Part shown: positions 7,924 through 17,472 of the stretch, piece by piece | Layout of the letters: the number at the start of each line of letters is the position of its first letter | How positions within the stretch are numbered: position 1 is the first letter of the stretch | Assembly: GCA_036339375.1 (NCBI GenBank) | Contig: JAYZBC010000002.1 | Location: forward strand, 1-59,939 | From: JAYZBC01 sp036339375 | Lineage (GTDB): Bacteria > Pseudomonadota > Alphaproteobacteria > MPNO01 > UBA2964 | Length of the DNA stretch: 59,939 nt | Direction of reading: 5' to 3' | The notes under the pieces: model-generated | The model's input: only the letters and a program-made list of their open reading frames with translations | Told to the model about the DNA's origin: nothing | Databases searched by the model: none | Position numbers and translations under genes: made by a program

Positions 7924-8895
7924 TTAAGTGGATTGGACACTTTCGTGAAATAATTCTTCAGGCTCTAGGCGCCGATTTATTAGCCCTTGTTCAAAGGAGT
8001 AAAGAATAAAACGTTCGATATTTAATCTGTTCTCGGAGAGTCCAACCGGCCACAGGTTATCGTTTAAAATTCTATTTTCATCCTCCAAAGCAAGATTGGC
8101 CCAAGCAAGTTGTGACCATCCGGGATCTTCCAAATAATTAGCGGAAATTAATTTAGCTTTTTGGTAGAGTTCAAGTAATAGCAAAGGTAAGTCGGTTTTA
8201 GAGGCAATTACTTCGTCTTTAATGGCTATGACATGCATAATTGGAAAAAATCCGTTGCGTCCAAAATAATCTGTGCATGCTTTTTTAGGGTCGAGAAAAA
8301 GACGACGAACCGAACCGGACCTTAAGGTTGGTGGTACACGGGAGAAAAACAAAGCATCAATTTCTCCCATTTCAAGCATTGAATCGAGGTTTAAATCCTC
8401 AGGGGCGTAACTGATATTCCAACCTGATTTTGGAGTAAAATCGACTGTTTCCTTAGAATGTGTTACCCATTGAATAGTTTTGAGATCAACTCCATATTCG
8501 TGAGCTAAATCTCCTTTTGCTAATACAGCGAGCGTAGTTTGAAAGCTCTGCAGCCCAATCCGTTTTCCAGATAAGGACTTAGGGTGGTTCAAATCAGAAT
8601 TAGTTTTGACGTACATTTGTGTTTGGCTGAATAACCTTCTTGGAAATGCAGGGATAGCGGTGAAAGGGAGACCGCTCGCTTTAGCCATCAGGAAAGATGA
8701 AAAAGAAACTTCAGCTGCATCGAACTCACCTTCTTTAAGCATTCGTTGATGGCGGTGCAAACCATCTCGCTCGGAAGATGTTTCACCTGCTTGGAAAACA
8801 TCTAAAAGAAGGCCCTCGGGTAAGGTTAGTGTGCCGTCAAAAAAAGGAAAATGGCGATCATAACGATCGATAGCGAGTGAAATTTTTGTTGACAT
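7924..8895 (-). CDS. 4,5-dihydroxyphthalate decarboxylase-like / NMT1-fold protein
   Basis: A 323-residue protein resembling the Pht5 (4,5-dihydroxyphthalate decarboxylase) family, which has the fold of a periplasmic binding protein but no signal peptide here. Landmarks are SLAIDRYDRHFPFFDGTL at the start, GEFDAAEVSFSSFLMA, IPAFPRRLFSQTQMYV, LSGKRIGLQSFQTTLAVLAKG and the C-terminal NLWPVGLSENRLNIERFILYSFEQGL. Many family members in marine alphaproteobacteria are uncharacterised, so decarboxylation of an aromatic acid is only a family-level suggestion. A purine-rich AGAGAAGAA precedes the ATG. The gene converges on the CoA-transferase. Confidence 0.75.
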   Translation of the reverse strand: MSTKISLAIDRYDRHFPFFDGTLTLPEGLLLDVFQAGETSSERDGLHRHQRMLKEGEFDAAEVSFSSFLMAKASGLPFTAIPAFPRRLFSQTQMYVKTNSDLNHPKSLSGKRIGLQSFQTTLAVLAKGDLAHEYGVDLKTIQWVTHSKETVDFTPKSGWNISYAPEDLNLDSMLEMGEIDALFFSRVPPTLRSGSVRRLFLDPKKACTDYFGRNGFFPIMHVIAIKDEVIASKTDLPLLLLELYQKAKLISANYLEDPGWSQLAWANLALEDENRILNDNLWPVGLSENRLNIERFILYSFEQGLINRRLEPEELFHESVQST

Positions 8896-9207
8896 GAAAT
8901 TCTTCTCTTTAATTTAGTGTTTTACTCTTAGGTCAAAAAACAAACCAAAATAAGGGTAAAAAATTTGTTTGTAATTGTTAGGAAAATCCCTCAAAAATTA
9001 AGTGTTCGAATCAGTTTTGTCATCTTTTTAACGATGATTTTGTTTTTTTATCTTTAATCAGCTTAGACAAAGCGCAATTGACAAATAAAATTTGATTTTC
9101 ACATTGCCCGAACGGATTAATAGACCTTTTTTGGTTATCGGCATTTTAAAAAGGTGCTAAAAAGATGTATGGCTTGTTTCAAATAACAAAAACTGGGGAC
9201 ACTGAGT
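8896..9207. other. AT-rich intergenic region between divergent genes
   Basis: About 310 bases separate the dihydroxyphthalate-decarboxylase-like gene (reading left) from ettA (reading right), so promoters for both should lie here. A TTGACA at 9078-9083 could be a -35 for ettA, but no good -10 sits at the right distance. A weak five-pair stem (TCATC/GATGA) followed by a T-rich run lies near 9018-9050. I see no open reading frame, RNA gene or repeat with support. Confidence 0.4.
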
Positions 9208-10890
9208 TTGAATTCTAATGATTACATTTTTGTTATGCAGGACCTTTCCAAAGCCTATCCGGGCGGAAAAAAAATTTTTAATAACGTAACTTTGGCATTT
9301 TTGCGTGGCGCTAAGATTGGCGTCCTTGGTGTTAATGGTGCGGGCAAGTCTACCGTTATGAAAATAATGGCTGGGCTCGATAAAGAATTTTCTGGCGAAG
9401 CAAGGATGGCAGAGGGTTCTACAGTTGGATATTTGCCGCAAGAGCCAACGTTAGACCCAAGTAAAGACGTGTTTGAGAATGTCCTTGAGGGTATGGAGAA
9501 AACTCAAATCCTTTTGGAAAACTTTGAAAAAGTCAGTGCTAAATTTTCAGAAAAACTCACTGATTCTGAGATGGATTCGTTGATAGAGGAACAAGCAAAA
9601 CTTCAAGAACAAATTGATGTTGTAGATGGTTGGGAGTTAGAACGTACAATAGAAATAGCTATGGACGCTTTGCGGTGTCCTCCAGGTAACGCAAGTGTGT
9701 CAAATCTTTCCGGAGGGGAGTGCCGGCGCGTCGCTCTTTGCCGCCTTTTGTTGCAAAAACCCGACCTGTTGTTGCTCGATGAACCCACTAACCACCTTGA
9801 TACAGAATCAGTTGCTTGGTTGGAATGTTTTCTCGACGATTATCCTGGTACGGTAATATCAGTTACACATGATCGTTATTTTTTGGACAATGTGGCGGGT
9901 TGGATTTTAGAGTTTGATAGAGGTAAGGCCATCCCTTTCCAGGGAAACTATTCCTCTTGGCTTGAACAAAAAGAAAAACGCCTTGCCCAATCGGAACGCC
10001 AGGAAGCAGGACGCCAGAAAACATTGGCAAGGGAACTTGAATGGGTAAGGTCTAGCCCTCGGGCTAGGCAGGCTAAAAACAAGGCCCGAATAGCTGCATA
10101 TGATAAGTTGTTGTCCCAGTCCAATGACCTTACGCCCGCCGGTGCGCAAATCATTATACCCCCTGGCAATCGACTAGGTGATTTGGTGATAGAAGCGAAA
10201 GGAGTAAAAAAGGCTTTTGAAAACCGTCTCCTAATAGAAAACCTTAGCTTTAAATTGCAACCAGGAGGCATCATTGGTGTTATCGGACCGAATGGTGCAG
10301 GGAAGACAACCCTCTTTAACATGATAACGGGTGGCGAATTGCCAAATTCGGGAGAATTACGAATAGGTGAAAGCGTAAAATTAGGCTATGTCGACCAATC
10401 TCGACAATCTCTAAATGACGAAAGTACTGTTTGGGAAGAAATTTCCGAAGGAGAGACAGAAATTTATCTTGGTAAGAGGAGGGTACAGAGCCGTGCGTAT
10501 GTTGGTTCTTTTAACTTTAGGGGACCAGATCAACAAAAAAAAGTGGGGCAACTTTCTGGAGGTGAAAGAAACAGGGTACATTTAGCTAAAATGCTTAAAT
10601 CAGGGGCGAACGTACTCTTGCTCGATGAACCCACCAATGATCTGGATGTCGATACCTTGCGTGCCCTAGAGGACGCTTTGTGTGAATTCCCGGGCTGTGT
10701 GGTGGTAATTAGTCACGACCGATGGTTTTTAGATCGAATTTCAACTCATATTTTAGCTTTCGAAGAACAAAATACCGTTGTCTATTTAGAGGGTAATTAT
10801 CACGATTATGAATTGGATCGAAAAAAGAGGTTTGGTGAGGAATATGAAGAGTCACAGCGGATAAAGTATAAACCTTTGACTAAAAATTAA
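9208..10890 (+). CDS. ettA: Energy-dependent translational throttle protein EttA (ABC-F)
   Basis: A 560-residue soluble ABC-F protein with two ATPase domains and no membrane segments. Domain 1 has Walker A GVNGAGKST, signature LSGGECRRV and Walker B LLLLDEPTNHLD. Domain 2 has GPNGAGKTT, LSGGERNRV and VLLLDEPTNDLD. The N-terminus YIFVMQDLSKAYPGGKKIF and the length match EttA, which binds the ribosomal E site and couples translation start to the ATP/ADP level. The start is a TTG at 9208 behind GGGGA; it gives the expected N-terminus and no ATG does so better. The gene converges on mlaC with a 14-base gap. Confidence 0.93.
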   Translation: MNSNDYIFVMQDLSKAYPGGKKIFNNVTLAFLRGAKIGVLGVNGAGKSTVMKIMAGLDKEFSGEARMAEGSTVGYLPQEPTLDPSKDVFENVLEGMEKTQILLENFEKVSAKFSEKLTDSEMDSLIEEQAKLQEQIDVVDGWELERTIEIAMDALRCPPGNASVSNLSGGECRRVALCRLLLQKPDLLLLDEPTNHLDTESVAWLECFLDDYPGTVISVTHDRYFLDNVAGWILEFDRGKAIPFQGNYSSWLEQKEKRLAQSERQEAGRQKTLARELEWVRSSPRARQAKNKARIAAYDKLLSQSNDLTPAGAQIIIPPGNRLGDLVIEAKGVKKAFENRLLIENLSFKLQPGGIIGVIGPNGAGKTTLFNMITGGELPNSGELRIGESVKLGYVDQSRQSLNDESTVWEEISEGETEIYLGKRRVQSRAYVGSFNFRGPDQQKKVGQLSGGERNRVHLAKMLKSGANVLLLDEPTNDLDVDTLRALEDALCEFPGCVVVISHDRWFLDRISTHILAFEEQNTVVYLEGNYHDYELDRKKRFGEEYEESQRIKYKPLTKN

Positions 10891-10904
10891 ATTAGTTTGA
10901 TTCT

Positions 10905-11513
10905 TTAATTAGTGGATTTTTTTCTAAGAGCAGATAACAACCCTTCAATTTTTCCGTTGTTTTGGCTAATAATTGCAGCAAATTCATCTCTTTGGGTTAA
11001 AGCCATACTGACGCCTTCAATCATTACATCTACGATTTTGAATGTTTCACCTCCTCGAACGCGCCATGCAACCCTAATTTTTCTCCCGTCTTTCAGAAAA
11101 ACTTCGGACTGTACTAAGTTGTCGATTTCATTAATGCTTCTAACTTTTAATACATTAAAAGTTTCTCCGGAATAGTCTTTGAAAAGGTTAGCATATGATT
11201 GGACTATGAAATTTTCAAACAAATAGGTGTATTCAGAGCGTTGACTTTTGTTAGCACGGCGCCAATACCTACCCAAAGCAAAGCGTGCAATAAATTTGAC
11301 TTCAAAAGCACGATTTAAGAGTTTCCGAAATCTAGTTTTCCTCATTTGGTTTGAAACTTTTTTATCGGCTAAAGCATTAATTGCTTCCTCTCCCACCATG
11401 CTAATAAATTGATCGGGGCTCGCAATTACAGGAGACGAGGCAATTGGAATTAAAAACAACAAGAAAGTTGCAACGCGTAAGTTATTTATTCCAAATTTTT
11501 TAAAATTTCGCAT
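10905..11513 (-). CDS. mlaC: MlaC-family phospholipid-binding periplasmic protein
   Basis: A 202-residue protein with an N-terminal signal peptide (hydrophobic VATFLLFLIPIASSPVIAS, probable cleavage after residue 32). It matches the MlaC/Ttg2D family: FRKLLNRAFEVKFIARFALGRYWRRA, then YLFENFIVQSYANLFKDYSGE, VRSINEIDNLVQSEVFL and FKIVDVMIEGVSMALTQRDEF. MlaC ferries phospholipids between the outer membrane and the inner-membrane MlaFEDB complex. The other mla genes are not beside it, so it is a lone copy in this window. Confidence 0.88.
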   Translation of the reverse strand: MRNFKKFGINNLRVATFLLFLIPIASSPVIASPDQFISMVGEEAINALADKKVSNQMRKTRFRKLLNRAFEVKFIARFALGRYWRRANKSQRSEYTYLFENFIVQSYANLFKDYSGETFNVLKVRSINEIDNLVQSEVFLKDGRKIRVAWRVRGGETFKIVDVMIEGVSMALTQRDEFAAIISQNNGKIEGLLSALRKKSTN

Positions 11514-11639
11514 TGAGATTTTGTTACAAACGTTGAAGCGTTGTTTTTGGCTAGGCCTTTTTGAAATGATATTTTGGTTATGTCAACGGTAGAAACTGAA
11601 ATATCTTGCGCTGAATTTACTTGAATTTCTGATTATAAC

Positions 11640-11661
11640 TATATAAATATATCTTTATATA
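11640..11661. promoter_or_regulatory. Perfect inverted repeat, candidate operator of the SahR-like regulator
   Basis: TATATAAA (11640-11647), six bases, then TTTATATA (11654-11661): an eight-base perfect inverted repeat ending 40 bases before the regulator's start codon. ArsR-family dimers bind such symmetric sites near their own promoters, and SahR-type regulators control metF/metH genes. The surrounding sequence is very AT-rich, which raises the odds of a chance palindrome. Binding is inference from position and symmetry. Confidence 0.5.
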
Positions 11662-11701
11662 AATAAATTTAAAAGATTTTCACACTAAAGTTTTTGCTAT
11701 T

Positions 11702-12682
11702 ATGGATGCGATTCTTTCATGTTTGCGTGCCGCAGCAGAGCCTACTCGCCTTCGGCTTTTAGCTTTATGCGCTGCTAGCGATATGACCGTTAGTGATTTA
11801 AAAAAAGTTTTAAGACAAAGTCAGCCACGTGTCTCTCGGCATCTGAAGCTTCTGTGTGATGCGGGTTTACTGGATAGATATCGGGAGGGAAACTGGGTTT
11901 TTTACAGGTTAGCGGATGATTTGAGTATGGAGGCAAACTTCGCAAAGGAAATTGTGGAATTCCTACCTGAAACCGATAAAGACATTGCGTTGGATCGGGA
12001 ACGATTAACTGAAATTAAGTTGGAGAGGGCGGCTAATGCAGAAAAGTATTTTAGGAAAAATGCGCTAAAATGGGATAAAATTCGTTCACTTCATGTTGAT
12101 GAGGCTGAAGTAGAAAATGCTATTTTGTTATCATTTCCTAAAAAAGTCCAAAATTTTTTGGATATTGGGACCGGGACCGGCCGGATTTTGCAATTGATGT
12201 CCAAGGGGGTCGTCCGAGGTATTGGAATAGACGTATCGAGGGAGATGCTCTCCGTAGCCCGAGCTAATTTAGAAAATGTGGAAATCAGAAATTGCCACGT
12301 GCGGCATGGGGATATGTACCGCTTGCCTGTACGTGAAAAAACTTTTGACGCTGTCTCAATACATCAAGTATTGCACTACGCCGAAGATCCATCTCTAGTA
12401 ATTTTTGAGGCGGCACGCGTCATGAAGCCCAAGGGTTTACTAGTTATTGTGGACTTTACTCCTCATAAGCTAGAAGGTTTGCGACAAGACCACGCTCATC
12501 TTAGGTTAGGTTTTTCTGAGGACGAAATAACGGGTTGGTTTACTGATGCGGGATTGTTACCCAGTTCATCAAAAAAATTGGATGGGAAACCCCTTACTGT
12601 TGGACTTTGGACGGCAACACTTACAGAAACGAGAGAAAATCAAATAGAGTTCAATCGGAAAATTTCTGCTGAATCGTCATGA
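11702..12682 (+). CDS. SahR-like regulator: ArsR-type HTH fused to SAM/SAH-binding methyltransferase domain
   Basis: A 326-residue two-domain protein. Residues 1-75 form an ArsR winged helix: EPTRLRLLALCAAS, then the recognition region SQPRVSRHLKLLCDAGLLDRYREGNWVFYRL. It lacks an obvious metal-binding Cys pair. Residues 115-310 are a class I methyltransferase fold with motif I DIGTGTG (154-160), GIDVS and HQVLHYAEDP. This architecture is known from SahR, which senses S-adenosylhomocysteine and represses methionine-cycle genes. The gene overlaps metF by four bases (ATGA) and metH follows, which fits that role. Alternatively it may also have methyltransferase activity. Confidence 0.85.
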   Translation: MDAILSCLRAAAEPTRLRLLALCAASDMTVSDLKKVLRQSQPRVSRHLKLLCDAGLLDRYREGNWVFYRLADDLSMEANFAKEIVEFLPETDKDIALDRERLTEIKLERAANAEKYFRKNALKWDKIRSLHVDEAEVENAILLSFPKKVQNFLDIGTGTGRILQLMSKGVVRGIGIDVSREMLSVARANLENVEIRNCHVRHGDMYRLPVREKTFDAVSIHQVLHYAEDPSLVIFEAARVMKPKGLLVIVDFTPHKLEGLRQDHAHLRLGFSEDEITGWFTDAGLLPSSSKKLDGKPLTVGLWTATLTETRENQIEFNRKISAESS

Positions 12683-13617
12683 GGATAAAACAACCCAAAA
12701 AATCGACAGATTTGTTATTTCCAAATGATATATCCAAAGATTTAAAAGTTTCGTTTGAATTTTTTCCACCGAAGACCGAAAAAATGTCTGAAATTTTGTG
12801 GTCGTCTATACAGCGTCTTGAACCCCTCCAACCAACTTTTGTTTCCGTTACATATGGGGCTGGGGGTTCCACTCGGGAAAGGACGCACGCCACAGTATCC
12901 AGAATTTTAGAAGAAACCAGCCTTACCCCGGCAGCGCACTTAACCTGTGTAAATGCAACAATGAAAGAAGTAAACGCTGCTGCCCAGAACTACTGGAATA
13001 CTGGTGTTCGTCACATCGTAGCTCTGCGCGGCGATCCACCAGAAGGACGCACAAATTACAACCCCCATCCAAAAGGTTACTCCTACGCTGTGGATTTGGT
13101 TTCAGGCCTCAAACAGATTGCCGATTTTGAAATTAGTGTTGCAGCTTATCCTGAAACACACCCGGAAGCTAAATCTAAGGAAAGGGATCTGGATAATCTG
13201 AAACGAAAATTGGATGCAGGTGCAACCCGTGCTATTACTCAGTACTTTTTCGGTGTCAAAATTTTCCTGGACTTTATCAATCGTGTTCGTTCCGTGGGTA
13301 TCGATGCCCCAATAATACCTGGAATCCTTCCCGTTCAAAATTTCTCTCAATTGATAAAGTTTAGCGCTATCTGTGGTGCGTCAGTGCCCAAATGGATGGG
13401 GGGTCTTTTTGAAGGACTAGATGATGACCCGGTTACAAGACGTCTGGTTGCTGCGATTGTAGCGGCCGAACAATGTCGACAGCTATACGCACAAGGAGTA
13501 AAGGAGTTTCATTTTTATACCCTTAACCGGGCTGATTTAGCCTATGCAATTGCACATATGTTGGGAGTTAGGCCTAAAAAGGACAAATCGCTCTCCAACA
13601 CAGTCAAAGCAAAATGA
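12679..13617 (+). CDS. metF: Methylenetetrahydrofolate reductase MetF
   Basis: A 312-residue FAD enzyme that reduces 5,10-methylene-THF to 5-methyl-THF, the methyl donor used by MetH. Seen are the N-terminal VSFEFFPPKTEKM, FVSVTYGAGGSTRERT, HLTCVNAT, HIVALRGDPPEG, AAYPETHPEA, GATRAITQYFF and the C-terminal KEFHFYTLNRADL, all hallmarks of bacterial MTHFR. The ATG overlaps the regulator's stop codon (ATGA), so translation is probably coupled. The N-terminal stretch before VSFEFF is about 20 residues, slightly long but normal. Confidence 0.95.
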   Translation: MRIKQPKKSTDLLFPNDISKDLKVSFEFFPPKTEKMSEILWSSIQRLEPLQPTFVSVTYGAGGSTRERTHATVSRILEETSLTPAAHLTCVNATMKEVNAAAQNYWNTGVRHIVALRGDPPEGRTNYNPHPKGYSYAVDLVSGLKQIADFEISVAAYPETHPEAKSKERDLDNLKRKLDAGATRAITQYFFGVKIFLDFINRVRSVGIDAPIIPGILPVQNFSQLIKFSAICGASVPKWMGGLFEGLDDDPVTRRLVAAIVAAEQCRQLYAQGVKEFHFYTLNRADLAYAIAHMLGVRPKKDKSLSNTVKAK

Positions 13618-13666
13618 CCTCGGTTGTTACTCCGCCAAAACAGCAGTATGGCAAAAAAATAATGGG

Positions 13667-16600
13667 ATGGGTGAGGAAAAATTGAATTTGCTTAAACGGG
13701 CCAATCGATTAGACAAGTTTCGTACTCAACTTGAAACTCGTATTCTAATAATGGATGGTGCGATGGGCACTATGGTTCAAAGTTATGGACTGGATGAAGA
13801 GGATTTTAGAGGAAACCGTTTTTCTGACCACCCTTGTCCGCTAAAGGGAAATTACGACCTGCTAGTCCTCACTCAGCCACAGACAATTTACGAATTACAT
13901 ACCTCTTACTTGGAAGCTGGCGTTGATATTGTCGAAACGAACACCTTTTCGTCAACAAGGATAGCTCAGACAGATTATCTGCTGGAGGAAATGGCATTTG
14001 AACTGAACTTCCAGGGCGCAAAAATCGCACGAGAGGCGGCCGATGCTTTCACCTTGAAGAATAAAAACCACCAAAGGTTTGTAGCTGGTGTTCTCGGGCC
14101 AACAAACCGAACAGCTTCCATTTCACCAGATGTAAATGATCCAGGGTTTCGCAATATCAAATTTGATGAACTAGTTGAAACTTATACGGAGGCTATTCGT
14201 GGTCTCATTCAGGGTGGTGCAGACTTACTTTTGGTAGAAACGGTATTTGACACCTTAAATTGCAAAGCCTCACTTTACGCAATTGATGAATTTTCCACTC
14301 AAAACCAAATTGATATACCAATTATGATTTCTGGTACAATTACGGATCAAAGTGGCAGGACATTAACTGGGCAAACTACCGAAGCGTTTTGGAATTCCAT
14401 TCGTCACGCTCAACCCATTTCTATAGGCTTGAACTGTGCATTGGGTCCGAAGGCTCTTAGACCTTATATTCAAGAACTTTCCCGGATAGCTGATACCAGG
14501 GTGTCTTGTCACCCAAACGCCGGCCTTCCTAATGCGTTCGGAGGGTATGATGAAACCCCTGAAATGATGGCAAAAACACTGGGTGATTTTGCTCGTGCGG
14601 GTTTGTTGAACATAGTTGGAGGTTGTTGTGGTACCACCCCTGAACATATTGAGGCCATTGCCAGAACAGTCGAGGGACTTCCACCTCGTTCGATTCCTGA
14701 AATACCCTGTCAGCTTCGCCTTTCCGGTTTGGAACCACTAAACGTTGGTGCTGACTCTTTGTTTGTGAATATTGGTGAACGCACAAACGTTACCGGTTCA
14801 GCAAAATTCGCAAAACTCATTCAAGAAAATGATTATGCAATAGCTGCCGAAGTGGCGCTAGACCAAGTGGAAAACGGAGCTCAAGTCCTTGACGTAAATA
14901 TGGACGAGGGTTTGCTGAATTCTGAAGCTGAAATGGTCAACTTTTTGAACTTGGTATCAGGTGATCCCAATATAAGCCGAGTGCCAGCAATGATAGATTC
15001 GTCTAAGTGGACTGTTATTGAGGCGGGTTTGAAATGTGTCCAGGGGAAATCCATTGTCAATTCCATAAGTCTAAAAGAGGGGGAAACTACATTTGTCGAA
15101 CAGGCTGAATTAATCCGTCGGCACGGGGCGGCACTTATTGTCATGGCGTTTGACGAGAAAGGGCAGGCGGATACCTTGGAAAGAAAAATTTCTATCTGTA
15201 ATAGGGCTTATGATATCTTGGTAAATAAAGTCGGCTTTCCCGCAGAAGACATCATTTTTGACCCCAATATTTTCGCAGTGGCTACGGGAATAGAGGAGCA
15301 TAATAATTACGCAGTTGACTTTATAGAAGCCACTCGAGAGATACGAAGAACTTTGCCCCATGTCCAAGTCTCTGGAGGTGTTAGCAATATATCTTTCTCT
15401 TTTCGTGGTAATTCATTTTTACGCGAAGCCATGCATTCAGTCTTCCTTTACCACTCTGTAAAAGCAGGTATGACCATGGGAATTGTTAATGCGGGCCAAC
15501 TATCGGTTTACGAGGATATTCCCCTGGATCTTTGCGCGCGTGTGGAGGATGTGATTTTAAATCGCCGCGATGATGCTACTGAGCGCCTTTTGGAAATAGC
15601 CAGTGATTTTAGAACTGGAGGTCAAAGAAAGACAGAAGATCAGGCTTGGCGCAAGCAAGGTGTGAGTGAAAGATTAAGCCACGCATTGGTTCACGGAATT
15701 AATAATTTCGTTGTTCAAGACACTGAAGAAGCTCGGCAACAGTTTAAGCGGCCGATTGAGGTGATAGAAGGCCCCTTGATGGATGGCATGAATGTAGTGG
15801 GCGATCTTTTTGGGTCCGGAAAAATGTTTTTACCTCAAGTTGTCAAGAGTGCCAGGGTTATGAAACAAGCTGTCGGACACCTAATACCATTTATTGAAAA
15901 AGAAAAAGAAGGGGCGGCTTTACAAACTAAGGGAAAGATAGTCATGGCAACCGTAAAGGGTGATGTTCATGACATTGGAAAAAATATCGTTGGTGTCGTA
16001 CTCCAATGTAACAATTATGAAGTCATTGACCTAGGCGTTATGGTTCCATCCCAAAAAATTATCGATACGGCCATAAATAAAAAAGCTGATTTGATTGGAT
16101 TATCTGGACTTATTACGCCGTCACTTGATGAAATGGTGTATGTCGCATCTGAAATGGATCGCTTAAACTTAGATTTACCAATACTGATTGGCGGGGCAAC
16201 CACATCAAAAGCTCATACCGCTGTTAAGATTGAGCCCGTTTCTAGTGTCCCTGTAGTACACGTAACAGATGCATCGAGAGCTGTTGGTGTTGTTTCATCA
16301 CTCTTATCTGACGACCATAAGGATGGATTTGTCCGAAAAACTCGTGATGAATATTCTGCTGTTCGTGCTCACTATGAGGGTGCAGACCGGGGCATTAAGG
16401 GTGTTTCAATAGAGCAGGCACGTAAAAACCGTTTCATGATCAATTGGTTACAAGAGGTGCCTCCACGCCCTCAAACGTTGGGAATAACCACTTTTGAAGA
16501 CTACCCACTTGATGAGTTGGTAGTCAGGTTTGATTGGACACCATTTTTTCAGGCTTGGGATCTAAAGGGCACATTTCCCCGTATATTGGAAGACGGTTCT

Positions 16601-17380
16601 GTCGGCGAGGCAGCACAAAACCTCTACCGTGATGCTCAAGAAATGCTTGAAAAAATTGTTTCTGGCAGGCTTTTGACAGCGTGCGGGGTTATCGGGTTTT
16701 GGCCCGCTAATGCAGATGGGGACGATATTATACTTTTTGAAGATGTGAAGCGCGCAAAAATTTTAGCGACCCTTCATACATTGCGGCAGCAAGGAAATAA
16801 AACTAAGGGTCGTCCGCATTACGCTTTGGCGGACTTTGTAGCGCCTAAGGAATCGGATCTTGCTGATTGGCTAGGCGCATTTGCCTTGGGGATTTTTGGG
16901 GCGGATGACGTAGCTGACAGGTATAAAACGGAAAATGATGATTATAATGCCATCATGGTAAAAGCTTTGGCGGACAGGTTTGCTGAGGCATTTGCAGAGC
17001 GCCTACACGAACGTGTGCGCCGCCAGTATTGGGGTTATGCAAAGGCTGAAACACTACAGAACGAAGATCTAATTCAGCAACAATACAAAGGTATTCGACC
17101 CGCACCTGGTTATCCAGCGTGCCCGGATCATACCGAGAAAGCGACCCTATTTAAATTGCTTGGAGCCGAAAAATTCAACATCAAACTTTCAGAGACTTTT
17201 TCTATGCATCCTGCTGCAGCAGTTTCCGGTTGGTATTTCAGTCACCCCCAATCGCATTATTTCGGTGTTGGCAAGATAAACAAAGACCAAGTCAAAGATT
17301 ACGCTGAACGTAAATGTATGACGGTTGGTGAAATAGAACGCTGGTTAGGACAAAATTTAAGTTATTCCACAAAAAAATAA
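13667..17380 (+). CDS. metH: Cobalamin-dependent methionine synthase MetH
   Basis: About 1237 residues with all four MetH modules in order. The homocysteine domain starts RILIMDGAMGTMVQ and ends with the zinc cysteines GGCCGTT. Then come the folate (pterin-binding) domain (VNIGERTNVTGSAKF), the cobalamin domain with DVHDIGKNIVG (axial His about 768) and the SAM-binding reactivation domain (RPAPGYPACPDH, SGWYFSHPQSHYFGVG). It transfers the methyl group from methyl-THF to homocysteine. The frame is open from 13544 inside metF, so the start must be chosen. ATG 13667 is used, but a TTG at 13682 has a better ribosome site (GAGGAA) and may be the real one. It is the last gene of the sahR-like/metF/metH operon. 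Confidence 0.95.
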   Translation: MGEEKLNLLKRANRLDKFRTQLETRILIMDGAMGTMVQSYGLDEEDFRGNRFSDHPCPLKGNYDLLVLTQPQTIYELHTSYLEAGVDIVETNTFSSTRIAQTDYLLEEMAFELNFQGAKIAREAADAFTLKNKNHQRFVAGVLGPTNRTASISPDVNDPGFRNIKFDELVETYTEAIRGLIQGGADLLLVETVFDTLNCKASLYAIDEFSTQNQIDIPIMISGTITDQSGRTLTGQTTEAFWNSIRHAQPISIGLNCALGPKALRPYIQELSRIADTRVSCHPNAGLPNAFGGYDETPEMMAKTLGDFARAGLLNIVGGCCGTTPEHIEAIARTVEGLPPRSIPEIPCQLRLSGLEPLNVGADSLFVNIGERTNVTGSAKFAKLIQENDYAIAAEVALDQVENGAQVLDVNMDEGLLNSEAEMVNFLNLVSGDPNISRVPAMIDSSKWTVIEAGLKCVQGKSIVNSISLKEGETTFVEQAELIRRHGAALIVMAFDEKGQADTLERKISICNRAYDILVNKVGFPAEDIIFDPNIFAVATGIEEHNNYAVDFIEATREIRRTLPHVQVSGGVSNISFSFRGNSFLREAMHSVFLYHSVKAGMTMGIVNAGQLSVYEDIPLDLCARVEDVILNRRDDATERLLEIASDFRTGGQRKTEDQAWRKQGVSERLSHALVHGINNFVVQDTEEARQQFKRPIEVIEGPLMDGMNVVGDLFGSGKMFLPQVVKSARVMKQAVGHLIPFIEKEKEGAALQTKGKIVMATVKGDVHDIGKNIVGVVLQCNNYEVIDLGVMVPSQKIIDTAINKKADLIGLSGLITPSLDEMVYVASEMDRLNLDLPILIGGATTSKAHTAVKIEPVSSVPVVHVTDASRAVGVVSSLLSDDHKDGFVRKTRDEYSAVRAHYEGADRGIKGVSIEQARKNRFMINWLQEVPPRPQTLGITTFEDYPLDELVVRFDWTPFFQAWDLKGTFPRILEDGSVGEAAQNLYRDAQEMLEKIVSGRLLTACGVIGFWPANADGDDIILFEDVKRAKILATLHTLRQQGNKTKGRPHYALADFVAPKESDLADWLGAFALGIFGADDVADRYKTENDDYNAIMVKALADRFAEAFAERLHERVRRQYWGYAKAETLQNEDLIQQQYKGIRPAPGYPACPDHTEKATLFKLLGAEKFNIKLSETFSMHPAAAVSGWYFSHPQSHYFGVGKINKDQVKDYAERKCMTVGEIERWLGQNLSYSTKK

Positions 17381-17472
17381 CGGACACCTAGAATCCGAAC
17401 TCCTTTTTATTTGGTATAACGGTTTAAAGGAGTGATGGATGTCTAATCTGATTTTAAAAAATCCAGGCCCCG

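Noticed and set aside
9018..9050. Terminator-like hairpin in the ettA upstream region
   Set aside because: The stem is only five A/T-rich pairs and no gene reads toward it on the plus strand.
13544..13666. Longer metH start inside metF
   Set aside because: It would overlap metF by over 70 bases, and the added residues do not resemble MetH, which normally starts shortly before the MDGAMGTM segment.
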